64,000 bases of DNA from Voacanga thouarsii (GCA_026120185.1 JANUWF010002121.1:1611501-1675500); one strand, 5' to 3'; counted from the stretch's first letter, positions 21,562-33,178 are shown. Numbers and translations are program-made. Notes: generated by a model from the sequence alone, not told the origin.

Positions 21562-24500
21562 TGTGAAACCCCAGTGGTAACCAACCTTAGAGTAAGGGGG
21601 TTGGGATGCATAGCATATTTATTTACATGTTTAAATATATTTTTGTATGATTTTATGTGCTTCGGATTTGTGTTTTATAGTCTAGAGGGCTTAATTATGA
21701 TTATTGAGTGAGAAAGGCAAAACGGTAATTTTTGCTTGAGGTGGAAAAAGGGAGATACCTTGAGGATTGAATAGGAAAATATTTTTAGGGGGAAAATAAG
21801 AATAAGAGTTATTGTGGTTTAGTGGTTGGAGCTTTGGAATTAATTCTTGAGGTCTTGGGTTCAAATTCCATCATAGAAGCTTTAGCTTGGTTAAATTTTA
21901 TTTTTGCTTGGGAAGTATCATTTTCGGCCGTAGTGGTGTTTGGAGTAGGGTAGAGATGTTGTCCTATGAGAGATATGATAGGAGTCTTCAAATCCTACTC
22001 CTTTGCTCTACACAAAATTCCTAAGGGGAATTCATTTCCTCTTGATCCTTAATTTTTCCTATTTCTCAATTCATTAGTTTGTTCATTTTATTCAAGCCAA
22101 TTTTATTCTAGAAAAAATTCTAGCAATGTGCGGTGGCTTTGAAGGTTTGAAATGTCCTAGTAAAAGACATCATATGGACCGAAACAATGGAAGAGGGGGA
22201 AAGATTTCAAGTGAATTAAATTCCTTAGTGAACTTTCTAAAAATTCACTCTAGCTAGGTTCATTTCCCTTCATGCTTAGAACTGAAATTTTTCCAGCTTT
22301 GTGTGCCTTCAAGGTGACGAAATTCTGAACCATTATTCCCACCCAAATGGTGCCAGAAAATGGCCCTTTTGATTAGCTTGAAATCTGAATTTTCCTGGCC
22401 ATTTTCGGACTGCACAAATATTGTGCAAAACCAGAAAATTTTTTGGGCAGATTCGCAACTTTGGAGGTCCGAAACCAAGCTGTTTTCTTCCAGTTTTTGT
22501 TCAGCACCATAGCCATGTTTTTCCTCCATGAAGTAGGCTGGAAACCAGCCTTGAAAGCCCCAGAAATTCCCCTTCAAAGCCTCTGCAAATCTACTGGAAA
22601 AGGGCAGCCGAAAACTGCCCAGGAAATTCCAGCCTTGCGAAAATGCTGTGCAGAATTTTGTCCAGCTTTGTTTCCTAATTCAACCCTAGCCGAAACTCCA
22701 TCCTTCTTCTGTACAAACCACCCTTAAACCTCCATTAACTGAACTCCACTATCCTCCCTATGTTCTGCACGAAAATCCAGCCATGGCTGCCAAAAAGATT
22801 TCCAAAAATATTCTGCAATCATGCCTTGATTTGGATACCAAAATTCCAGCCACCATGATTTAACAACTTTCCATAAAATATACCTCAAACAACCAGACCT
22901 TCCCTTCACCATTAGACTCCTTAATTTCAGCCACCATTAGCCTCCTTCAACCAGCTTTCATCCAGCCAAAATTCTGCACAAGCAGTCGGCCATGGCAAAT
23001 TTCCAAGAGCTCTTCCATAATCAAAGATATTCTTGAATATTTAGTTTCCAAATTTGCTTCATAAAAATATTCTTCAAGGATTCCAACAACTAGCCTTTCC
23101 TTTTCCCTTCCAAACCAAAAAAACCATCTACCTAAACCCTACAGAAAATCGGCAACCCTAATCCTCATAGAATTTCGGCAGCCTCCATCCAAAAGCTCTC
23201 TACTCTCTTCAACCTTCAAGAACACATAGTACACCAAGAACACCTACTCCTTCCTTTCACCTAATACCTCTCCAAATCACTTCAAACTACCTCTAAGAAT
23301 TCCAGATTTCATCTATTCATTGTTGTGAGTCCATCCGTACCATTTTTAACATCACACTCCAAAATCCAACATGCACTTTTGGATAAAAAAACCAGAAATT
23401 TTGTGAAGGCTCAAGAACACCTTCAAGTTAGGATTATTCAATCAACTTCATCTTCGCTAATCTTCAATAACTAATGAATATATATGTGTTTAAGCATGCT
23501 AATGAGCCTTCTTCTCTCTCTCTCTCTCTCTTGGCCGAACCACTCACTTACTTGGCCGAATGGTTTCTTCTCCATGGCCATTCTTCCTTCATCTCCTTTG
23601 GATGGATTTAGGCATCTAGGGGTTGAGATTCATTCGAAACTCCTTCAAGGTATTCATCAATCAAGTAAGCCTTGTTAACCCTTCTTTTAAATTCTAAATT
23701 CATGTCTCTAGGGCGATGTTGATAGAACGTGGATTGTGGATAGGATTTGAGTATGTTTTGTTGGGATTGAAGCATGAATATATGTATGAATATGAAGGAG
23801 ATGGGATTTATGCATGGATGGATTATCTTGGTTGATTGTATGATGATTTGAGGTTTAATGCATGTCTCCATGTCATAGGTAGTATTTGTGATCAAGTATG
23901 CTAGAGATTATGTCACCTTTGGTGAATAGGATTTATATTCACGTTGGAATATTGAAGCTGTGATCATATTTATGCTAGAAAAGGTTAGATCATGTCTTGA
24001 TATCATTAGATCTATGATTATATGCATGATTTGGATGATTTGATGAATTAAAGGATTGTATATATCCTTGATTGTGGTTAGCCATAGAAGTATGATCATA
24101 ATCTAGTTGTCTCTAAGCTAATTTTTATTTCATGAATAAAGTATTTCATAATCGGAATTTGCTAGTAATTTCCCAAAAAAAAAACCCTAGGAGGGCTAAA
24201 TTTGGATTATTATATATAATAAGGATATTTTAGTCAAATAAATAATAGCTTTTGTTAGAAAAATAAAATATATAGATATTATATATAAAATGATAATATC
24301 AAATATAGCCTTTTATGAAAATAATCATAATTAGTAAAATATTTATTACTAAAAATTTAATTATTATCTTTTAATCAAAACCCATTAAAAATTTATTTAT
24401 TATCTTTCAAGCAAGACTCATTAAATTTATTTTCAATTAATTTTAGTTATCAATTATTTTCTAACAACTAAATTATTAATAAATCATTATCTTATCTAAT

Positions 24501-25940
24501 TCCACCTAGGACTCTTCATCAAATAAACTCTAAATCTTACTTAGTAAGATTTAAACCTTCAACTTATTAGTACGTATTTCCCAAAACATTAATTATTTTA
24601 AATATCAAAATAGGCTTAGCTTATAAACCTATTTATTTATTGTTTGGCCTTAAAGCTTGGGACACTAGGATCATGGTAGTAGTAAGTTGAGTTGTTTTAA
24701 ATTGAGAAAGTGGATTCTAGCTTGAGTTTGATTATGGTTTGTATTTGCCCATACGGGGTTAGGTCAGTTGTTGGAGACCTTTGTTGTGAGCAAAGATCAG
24801 GTAAGCTCCTGCTTAAAACCTGTTTGATGAAAAATGATTTTTTTTATGGCAAGCCAAATGTAGAGTGCATGGTCACTCATTTCTATAAAGGCAATTGAGG
24901 ATTATTTCCATTCTCATTTCAGACAAATAAATTATTTGTAAATCAAGGGGCGGTTTTACTCAAAACCTAAAATTCTTTCTAAAACCAGTTTTGCCCCAAA
25001 CTTTGGAAACCTTAATTGCCATTTTCAAGTGGAACTATGTTTTTTTCATTTTTCCCAAGTGGGATACGTTACGTTGAGTACTCAATAAGGGTAGGCTAGT
25101 AGTACTAGTTTTGAAGAGCAAGAGTGAGTCTTCTGGTAGGAGGCCACCTCCAGAAGATAAGCTCAACTTAGAGAAACGTTAGTACTACTTAGTCATGCCG
25201 GTCCGAGCTAGCAGTTTTCTTTTCAGTCAAGTGACTGTGTTTTGCTGGAATGGACACCCGGTTGTTGTTTAGGTATAGAGAAGGAAGAGTATCTTGTCCG
25301 GTAGGCCGATCACCTACCTTTTGTTAGTCTGCACAAAGTGTCGGCATTCTGACCGGCAGTATGCACAAAGTGTGGCATAGTGACCATATGGACATGGGGC
25401 CCAACGTGTGGTAACCCATGACCACCTTTTTTGAGTGGTTGATTTTATTGTGCACTTTTGATTATGTATGCTTGGAAAAGCCAAAACACCACTTTTGTTT
25501 TTGACTAATGTTTATTGCTTGCCAATATTTCTCTTATAAAGATTTCACACTTTGCATCCACGAACTGTTTTCACTGAATACCCAAAGTACACACGGACTT
25601 ATTGAGGTTTCTGTCTCATCACCTTTTTACCATGATTTCAGGCCGATCCTGCTGTGGGGATGAGTAGCTAGTGTTATCTGCCTTGGAAGAGAATGTTGTC
25701 TTTTATTTTTATGTATTGCATTGGGGAGTTGAGAGTGGATGATTTTATTTATGGATTTGTTTTTCTTTTGGGAATTCATGGTTTTATTCGTGGATTTATT
25801 CTTGGGTTGTAATAAATTTTAAGTTATGTTATTATTTTTATTCTGCTATTTTATTTGTGTGACCTAGTTATAAAGACCCCTTGTCCTTTGGACGGGGCGA
25901 CATCCCCAGCCCTGTTGGGCCTAGGTAGCGGGGTGTTACA
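21562..25940 (+). mobile_element. TEK-2 5' LTR (Tekay-like chromovirus)
   Basis: The 4379-bp LTR runs from TGTGAAACCCCAGTGG to GCGGGGTGTTACA and is followed by a PBS. It matches 28645-31775 closely (a few percent differences, many of them transitions) over the length retained there. It carries the tRNA-like boxes (21815), a perfect hairpin AGGCTGG-AAA-CCAGCCT (22535-22551), a (CT)n run (23513-23531) and an AT-rich block (24170-24640). The candidate left target sequence is CCAAC (21557-21561); the partner cannot be found because the 3' LTR is truncated. ORFs inside (for example 22443-22727) are not supported as genes. Confidence 0.93.
21815..21869 (+). promoter_or_regulatory. tRNA-like A/B-box pair in TEK-2 5' LTR
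   Basis: A-box-like TGGTTTAGTGG (21815-21825) and B-box-like GGTTCAAATTCC (21858-21869) are about 32 nt apart. The B box is one base longer than the canonical GGTTCGAATCC. Position and spacing are conserved in the other TEK LTRs. Confidence 0.55.
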
Positions 25941-25942
25941 AG

Positions 25943-25955
25943 TGGTATCAGAGCC
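25943..25955 (+). promoter_or_regulatory. TEK-2 primer binding site
   Basis: TGGTATCAGAGCC, complementary to the 3' end of initiator tRNA-Met, lies 2 nt after the LTR. Confidence 0.9.
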
Positions 25956-26041
25956 TAGGTTTAGGCAATCAGTTGATTTTCTAGATTTTTATTTCCTTAA
26001 GTATTTTGATCTGGTGTTAATCCTTGCGTTTTGTTTATAGG

Positions 26042-26908
26042 ATGGTCAAGAGAGTTGCATCGGCTGTCTGAGATTGGCCCGCTGGTTGCGGGAATCTACC
26101 TACCCCATTACCTATAGCGGATCCACCCTCGTCTGCTTCGGAGACAGAGCCTGAGGGAGGATGTTTTTAGAGTGAGGACGAGATAGAGCATGAGCCGCCT
26201 ATGCTAGATGACCCGGTTGTTTAGGTAGAGATGGAGGTTGATGGGGGCATAGGTGGGTACGATGGGGATGTTGAGGGTGAGATAGATGAGCTTGTTAGTG
26301 AGGGTGAGGGAGATGGGGAGATGGTTGAGTTGAGTGAAGGGGAGGTAGATGAGTTTGGGGATGAGAGTGATGATAAGAGTGAGGAATAGATGGATGGGAT
26401 AGAGGAGGAGGATGAAGATACGATGGAGGCTCCTCGGACCCCAAAGATAGGTGAGTTTGTTAGGACTTTTACTTGCTATGAACTCAAGGTGTCCAGTGAT
26501 GAGGGTTATAGGCTGAGGAATGGAGTTACCCCGACATTAAGGGAGCTTAGGAAGCTCGCTTTAGGAATGGAAGATAAGGGGAAAGGGAAGCTAGAAGAGA
26601 GACCTAAGAGGAGCGAACTTCGATATGGACTGGGTGTAGATGCTAAGTTAAGGAGAGAGGGATTGTTTGACCTGTACGACTCGGAAGACGAGAGGCCTGC
26701 ACCTAAGGGTGTGATTAGATTAGCTTTGGATGAGTTTTATGAGGCAGCTATGAGAGCTAAGAGGGGCAATGAGGGTGATTTAGGTTAGCCAAGTGAGAAT
26801 GCAGGTTTTACGAGGGATTATGTGGGGAAACCCGATAGCTCCGTGGGGTGGCTCGTGGAACCAGCCTCTGACGATCCAGATGCCTCTACTGACTCTAGCG
26901 GCGAGTAG
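26042..26908 (+). pseudogene. Acidic leader ORF upstream of gag in TEK-2
   Basis: A frame of 289 codons from ATG (26042) to TAG (26906) is broken by stops TGA (26069), TAG (26168, 26222, 26387) and TAG (26786), all consistent with C-to-T changes. The first half is extremely rich in Glu, Asp and Gly (for example DELVSEGEGDGEMVELSEGE). The second half is more mixed, with TPTLRELRKLALGMEDKGKG and LDEFYEAAMRAKR. The tail has SVGWLVEPASDD. The minus-strand element TEK-4 has an acidic ORF in the same place with a similar tail. I do not recognise the protein. A (CT)n run at 26931-26951 follows, and 26952-27284 holds nothing recognisable. Confidence 0.55.
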
Positions 26909-27284
26909 AGTATAGAAGATTAGCAGCATTTTCTCTCTCTCTCTCTCTCTCTTTTGGGATTTGCATTCTTTTGTTCATTTATTCTTTTCAAAGAAGCATG
27001 TTGCTTGTAGGGTTTGATTATTTTGCTAAATAAAAGGGTATCACGTGTGATGACCCATTCTTTATGAAAGCATGATTTTATGAAAAGCATAAGTTTTATT
27101 TATTACTTGGTTTTCCCCTAAATAACATCATCAAATTTTCTTTTAAAATGAGTAGATATCATTATTATCTGATCATGTACAAAAACTTGCATCTGATTCT
27201 TTTTTACTAAAATATGAATGTGAATGCATTCTCAAAATGTTTTAAACTTGAATGAATACACTCATTATCTGGGCATGGTTGAGA

Positions 27285-28132
27285 ATGGCACCCAAGCGCC
27301 ATGTAGCTACATTAACAGAAGAGTTTCGGAAGTAGAGCCTATAGCACTGGAGTTTGAGATGACTCAAATGCCGTCACCTAATCGGGGGGATGAGAACGAG
27401 CCAGATTCGGAATGGGGGTCTGAAGCACCGGATGATGTGTCGATGGGACAGGCCTTCAGTAAGATGGTGGAGGTTCTACAAATCCTTACGGAGTGGAGGG
27501 ACCTTAAGGGAGAAGATGAGGCATTAGAGCGGTTTTGAAGTTTCAGTCGCTGTCTTCTTGGGCGAAGTTGAGCAAGATTAGAAGGCAGAGCAATGGATCG
27601 AGTAGATGAAGGATATATTTGCAACGCTCCAACACATCGAGGAGCGGATGGTTAAATTTGCAGCATTCCATTTGAGAGGCCCAGTTCAGGCATGGTGGCA
27701 GCAGATTCATGACGACGGGAAAATGGTCGAGCAGGAATGGACGTGGTCCAGTTTCATCGAAGCCTTCAGAGCTGAGTACATCCCTCAGTGGGTAGTGGAA
27801 AAGAGAGAGGACGAATTTCAGAATTTGAAGCAGGGAGGCACGCCAGTGGCCTAGTACGTAGCACGGTTCACCCAGCTGTCGAAGTACTACAAGAGATTAG
27901 TGGATACTGAGTAGAATAGGACAAGGTAGTTTGTTAAAGGATGGAGGCTGGAATTGAGGAAGGCGTTGGCACATTCTCCTCCAACGACCTATTCAGGGCC
28001 CGTAGACGCAACTACCCGGATAGAAAATGAGGACCGCAGTAGAATGGAAACGAGGCCTTTCCAGCCACCAAGGCAACTGCAAGGACCTTTCCAGAGGCAA
28101 CAATCCAACAAGCACCCTACCAACCAGGAGTA
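27285..28132 (+). pseudogene. gag: TEK-2 gag, frameshifted and truncated
   Basis: It starts MAPKRHVAT, like MAPKRRAAS of TEK-4, and soon shifts frame. Readable blocks are MGQAFSKMVEVLQILTEWRD, then FATLQHIEERMVKFAAFHLR, then WTWSSFIEAFRAEYIPQWVV and VARFTQLSKYY, the standard Ty3 gag capsid landmarks. At least two frameshifts (near 27310 and 27550) and several TAG stops are present. The coding similarity ends at about 28132 before the zinc knuckle and jumps to sequence from the RNase H/integrase junction, so the nucleocapsid, protease and RT are deleted. Confidence 0.85.
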
Positions 28133-28598
28133 GGAGACCCGAGAAGGCTAACATTGTTGCTGATGCACTGAGCAAAAAAGTCGGTATGGCTAGACTATGA
28201 GTGTAGGAGATTCAAGTGGTTCAGGATGTGTTGGGTAGAAGTGTGGAATGTTGAATTCGAGGTATTTGAGGCCATTCCCGATAAAGGAAAGGATTTGACC
28301 GGTAGCATACCGACTCGATTTTCCAGATGGGTTGACGGGAATTCATGGTGTGTTTCATGTGTCACAATTGAAGAAGTACAATGCCGATCTCGGTCATGTT
28401 CTGAATAATGAGCTGTTGGTGTTGCAACCCAATCTGAGCTATGTGGAGAAACCCGTGCGAATATTAGACCGCAGTACCAAGAATCTCCGGAATAAGCAGA
28501 TACCGATGCTAAAGGTTCAGTAGGAGCATCATGGCACGTGAGATGCCACATGGGAATTAGAAGAGTGGGTCAAGCAGAAGTATCCTGATCTGAAATAG
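28133..28598 (+). pseudogene. pol: TEK-2 pol remnants: two short pieces of the 3' half
   Basis: The first piece (28145-28245) reads KANIVADALSKKVGMARL, the linker between RNase H and integrase. A second deletion then jumps to the integrase C-terminal region (28259-28598): YLRPFPIKERI, GLTGIHGVFHVSQLKKYNAD, and the chromodomain-like tail EHHGT with DATWELEEWVKQKYPDLK. TGA and TAG stops interrupt the tail. The RT, RNase H and integrase catalytic core are absent. Confidence 0.82.
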
Positions 28599-28631
28599 AA
28601 GTACGCCTGAATTTCGGGACGAAATTCTTCT

Positions 28632-28644
28632 AAGGAGGGGAGGA
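28632..28644 (+). promoter_or_regulatory. TEK-2 polypurine tract
   Basis: AAGGAGGGGAGGA directly precedes the 3' LTR. Confidence 0.85.
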
Positions 28645-31600
28645 TGTGAAACCCCAGTGGTAACCAACCTTAGAGTAAGGGGGTTGGGATGCATAGCATA
28701 TTTATTTGCATGTTTAAGTATATTTTTGTATGATTTTATGTGCTTCGGATTTGTGTTTTATAGTCTAGAGGGCTTGATTATGATTATTGAGTGAGAAGGG
28801 CAAAACGGTAATTCTTGCTTGAGGTGGAAAAAGGGAGATACCTTGAGGATTGAATAGGAAAATATTTTTAGGGGGAAAATAAGAATAAGAGTTATTGTGG
28901 TTTAGTGGTTGGAGCTTTGGAATTAATTCTTGAGATCTTAGGTTCAAATTCCATCTTAGGAGCTTTAGCTTGGTTAAATTTTATTTTTACTTGGGAAGTA
29001 TCATTTTCGGCCGTAGTGGTGTTTGGAGTAGGGTAGAGATGTTGTCCTATGAGAGATATGATAGGAGTCTTCAAATCCTACTTTTTTGCTCTACACAAAA
29101 TTCCTAAGGGGAATTCATTTCCTCTTGATCCTTAATTTTTCCTATTTCTAAATTCATTATTTTGTTCATTTTGTTCAAGCCAATTTTATTCTAGAAAAAA
29201 TTCTAGCAATGTGCGGTGGCTTTGAAGGTTTGAAATGTCTTAGTAAAAGACATCATATGGACCGAAACAATGGAAGAGGGGGAAAGATTTCAAGTGAATT
29301 AAATTCCTTAGTGAACTTTCTAAAAATTCACTCTAGCTAGGTTCATTTCCCTTCATGCATAGAACTGAAATTTTTCCAGCTTTGTGTGCCTTCAAGGTGA
29401 CGAAATTCTTAACCATTATTTCCTCTCAAATGGTGCCAGAAAATGGCCCTTTTGATCAGCTTGAAATCTGAATTTTCCTGGCCATTTTCGGACTGCACAA
29501 ATATTGTGCAAAACCAGAAAATTTTCTGGGCAGATTCGCAGCTTTGGAGGTCCGAAACCAAGCTGTTTTCTTCCAGTTTTTGTTCAGCACCTTAGCCATG
29601 TTTTTCCTCCATGAAGTAGGCTGGAAACCAGCCTTGAAAGCCCCAGAAATTCCCCTTCAAAGCCTCTGCAAATCTCCTGGAAAAGGGCAGCCGAAAACTG
29701 CCCAGGAAATTCCAGCCTTGCGAAAATGCTGTGCAGAATTTTGTCCAGCTTTGTTTCCTAATTCAACCCTAGCCGAAACTCCATCCTTTTTCTGCACAAA
29801 CCACCCTTAAACCTCCATTAACTGAAATCCACTGTCCTCCCTAACTTCTGCATGAAAATCCAGCCATGGCTGCCAAAAAGATTTCCAAAAAATCTGCAAT
29901 CATGCCTTGATTTGGATACCAAAATTCCAGCCACCATGATTTAACAACTTTCCATAAAATATACCTCAAACAACCAGACCTTCCCTTCACCATTAGACTC
30001 CTTAATTTCAGCCACCATTAGCCTCCTTCAACCAGCTTTCATCCAGCCAAAATTCTGCACAAGCAGTCGGCCATGGCAGATTTCCAAGAGCTCTTCCATA
30101 ATCAAAGATATTCTTGAATATTTAGTTTCCAAATTTGCTTCATAAAAATATTCTTCAAGGATTCCAACAACTAGCCTTTCCTTTTCCCTTCCAAACCAGA
30201 AAAACCATCTACCTAAACCCTACAGAAAATCGGCAACCCTAATCCTCATAGAATTTCGGCAGCCTCCATCCAAAAGCTCTCTACTCTCTTCAACCTTCAA
30301 GAACACATAGTACACCAAGAACACCTACTCCTTCCTTTCACCTAATACCTCTCCAAATCACTTCAAACTACCTCTAAGAATTCCAGATTTCATCTATTCA
30401 TTGTTGTGAGTCCATCCGTACCATTTTTAACATCACACTCCAAAATCCAACTTGCACTTTTGGATAAAAAACCAGAAATTTTGTGAAGGCTCAAGAACAC
30501 CTTCAAGGTAGGATTATTCAATCAACTTCATCTTCGCTAATCTTCAATCTCTAATGAATATATATGTGTTTAAGCATGCTAATGAGCCTTCTTCTTCTCT
30601 CTCTCTCTCTCTTGGCCGAACCACTCACTTACTTGGCCGAATGGTTTCTTCTCCATGGCCATTCTTCCTTCATCTCCTTTGGATGGATTTAGGCATCTAG
30701 GGGTTGAGCTTCATTCGAAACTCCTTCAAGGTATTCATCAATCAAGTAAGCCCTGTTAACCCTTCTTTTAAATTCTAGATTCATGTCTCTAGGGCGATGT
30801 TGATAGAAAGTGGATTGTGGATAGGATTTGAGTATGATTGTTGGGATTGACGCATGAATATATATATGAATAAAAACGAGATGGGATTTACGCATGGCTG
30901 GATTATCTTGGTTGATTGTATGATGATTTGAGGTTTAATGCATGTCTCCATGTCATAGGTAGTATTTGTGATCAAGTATGCTAGAGATTATATCACCTTT
31001 GGTGAATAGGATTTATATTCATGTTGGATTATTAAAGCAATGATCATATTTATGCTAGAAAAGGTTAGATCATGTCTTGATATCATTAAATCTATGCTTA
31101 TATGCTTGATTTGGATGATTTGATGAATTGAAGGATTGTATATGTCCTTGATTGTGGTTAGCCATAGAAGTATGATCATAATCCAGTTGTCCCTAAGCTA
31201 ATTTTTATTTCATGAATAAAGTATTTCATAATGGGATTTTGCTAGTTATTTCCAAAAAAAAAAAAAAAAACCCTAGGAGGGCTAAATTTGGATTATTATA
31301 TATAATAAGGATATTTTAGTCAAATAAATAATAGCTTTTGCTAGAAAAATAAAATATATAGATATCATATATAAAATGATAATATCAAATATAGCCTTTT
31401 ATGGAAATAATCATAATTAGTAAAATATTTATTACTAAAAATTTAATTATTATCTTTTAATCAAAACCAATTAAAAATTTATTTATTATCTTTCAAGCAA
31501 GACTCATTAAATTTAATTTCAACTAATTTTAGTTATCAATTATTTTCTAGCAACTAAATTATTAATAAATCATTATTTTACCTAATTCCACCTAGGACTC

Positions 31601-31775
31601 TTCATCAAATAAACTCTAAATCTTACTTAGAAAGGTTTAAACCTTCAACTTATTAGTACGTATTTCCCAAAACATTAATTATTTTAAATGTCAAATTAGG
31701 CTTAGCTTATAAACCTAATTATTTATTGTTTGGCCTTAAAGCTTGGGACACTAGGATCATGGTAGTTGTAAGTTA
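28645..31775 (+). mobile_element. TEK-2 3' LTR, truncated
   Basis: It begins TGTGAAACCCCAGTGG and matches the first 3.1 kb of the 5' LTR closely, up to GGATCATGGTAG. At about 31775 it switches abruptly to a minus-strand TEK LTR. The last 1.2 kb (including the end TGTTACA) is missing. The hairpin, (CT)n run and AT-rich block of the 5' LTR are all retained. The 88-codon ORF at 29544 simply mirrors the one at 22461. Confidence 0.92.
28898..28952 (+). promoter_or_regulatory. tRNA-like A/B-box pair in TEK-2 3' LTR
   Basis: TGGTTTAGTGG (28898-28908) and GGTTCAAATTCC (28941-28952) are identical to the pair in the 5' LTR. Confidence 0.55.
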
Positions 31776-33132
31776 ATGGAGCTTTAATGGTGATGGAATT
31801 TTCTGGTTGTTTGAGGGTTAATCTATGGTAGTTTGTTGAAATATCTTGCTGAAATTCAAGACTTCAATTAATGGTTTGATTGGAGTGATTGATGGGGAGA
31901 TTTTAGGAGCAGCTATGGAGCTGTTTTTCTAGTAAAACAATGGAGGAGATGATGGAGTTCAGTTCATGGCTGATCAGGGTGAGGTTGCACAGAAATTGGA
32001 TGAGTTTTCGGATAAGGGTGAAGGAGAACCAAGCTGGAAATTATGATCAGGCTTTTCGCAAGCTTGCTGGAATTTCTCGGCAGATTCTTCTACCATATTT
32101 CAGTCAGCTTGCAGAAGGTTTGAAGGGCCATTGGAGGGTCCTTTAAGGCTGGTTTCCAGCCTTCTTTATGGAGGAAAAACAAGGTTGGATTGCTGGTTGA
32201 AAACCTAGAAGAAACAGCTTGATTTTGGCTCACCAAGCTGCGAAAATTGTCCAGAAAATTTTCTGGTTTGCACAGATTTTTGAGCAGTCCGATTTTGGCT
32301 GGAATTTTCAGTCCTCAAGCAAAATGAAATGGTCATTTTTCTAGAAGCATTTGAGAGGGAATGGTGGCTGAAAGTTTTGACTATTGGACTGACCAACAAG
32401 TTGGAAAAATTTCCAGTTTACTACATGAAGAAGATGAACACACATAGGTTGGAGTTTGAAGGTTCAACCATGGAGATTAATTCTCTTGGGAACCTTCCAC
32501 AAATCCTCCCCATTTTTGGTGAAGGAGACGTCCTCACACAGACATTTTCAACACTCCAAGATCAAAGAAGCTTGCTGGAAATTTCCTGGAGATAAAATGG
32601 CTTAGATAAATGGAACAACCTAATTGATTAAGAAGTAAGGAAAGCTAGAAATCAAGAAGGGTATGAACCCCTTAGAAATTGTTATAGGGCACAAGAGTAG
32701 GATTAGGACATTCCTATCATGTCTCCCCTAGGACAACACTCCTACTCTACCCTAAGGCATGCAAGGGCCAAAATATAGCCTATCTAGCACAAAATAAAAT
32801 TTAATCATGCTAAAACTCCAATGATGGAATTTGAACTCAAGACCTCAAGAATTATTTCCAAAGCTCTAACCACTAAACCACAACAACTCTTGTTCTTATT
32901 TTCTCTCCCAAATATTTTTCCTATTTAATACTCAAGCCATCTCCCTAATTCCTCCTTAATCAAAATTACCATTTTGCCCTTCTTACTCAGCAACCACAAT
33001 CGAGCCATCTAGGCTACAAATCACATATCCAAGGCACATAAAATCATATAAAAATATATTTATGCATGCAAGAAAATATGATATGCATCCTAACCCCCTT
33101 ACTCTAAGGTTAGTTTTTGTTGGGGTTTCATA
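31776..33132 (-). mobile_element. TEK-3 3' LTR, truncated
   Basis: Read on the minus strand it starts TATGAAACCCCAAC (usual TGTGAAACC with one change) and follows the first 1.36 kb of a TEK LTR, then ends at the junction with TEK-2. The conserved hairpin region (AAGGCTGGTTTCCAGCCTT near 32146) is present. Confidence 0.88.
32826..32880 (-). promoter_or_regulatory. tRNA-like A/B-box pair in TEK-3 LTR
   Basis: The minus strand has an intact TGGTTTAGTGG; the B-box-like part reads AGTTCAAATTCC, with one change. Confidence 0.45.
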
Positions 33133-33147
33133 TCCTCCCCTCCTTAG
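33133..33147 (-). promoter_or_regulatory. TEK-3 polypurine tract
   Basis: On the minus strand CTAAGGAGGGGAGGA precedes the LTR, as in TEK-2 (28630). Confidence 0.75.
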
Positions 33148-33178
33148 GAGAATTTCGTCCCGAAATCCAGGCATACCT

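Noticed and set aside
21815..21869. A genuine tRNA gene
   Set aside because: The A and B boxes are present but I cannot draw complementary acceptor and anticodon stems, and the B box has an extra base.
22443..22727. 94-codon ORF in the TEK-2 5' LTR with a near-identical 88-codon ORF at 29544 in the 3' LTR
   Set aside because: The two are copies of one LTR, so their similarity is expected. The other TEK LTRs do not keep the frame and there is no domain.
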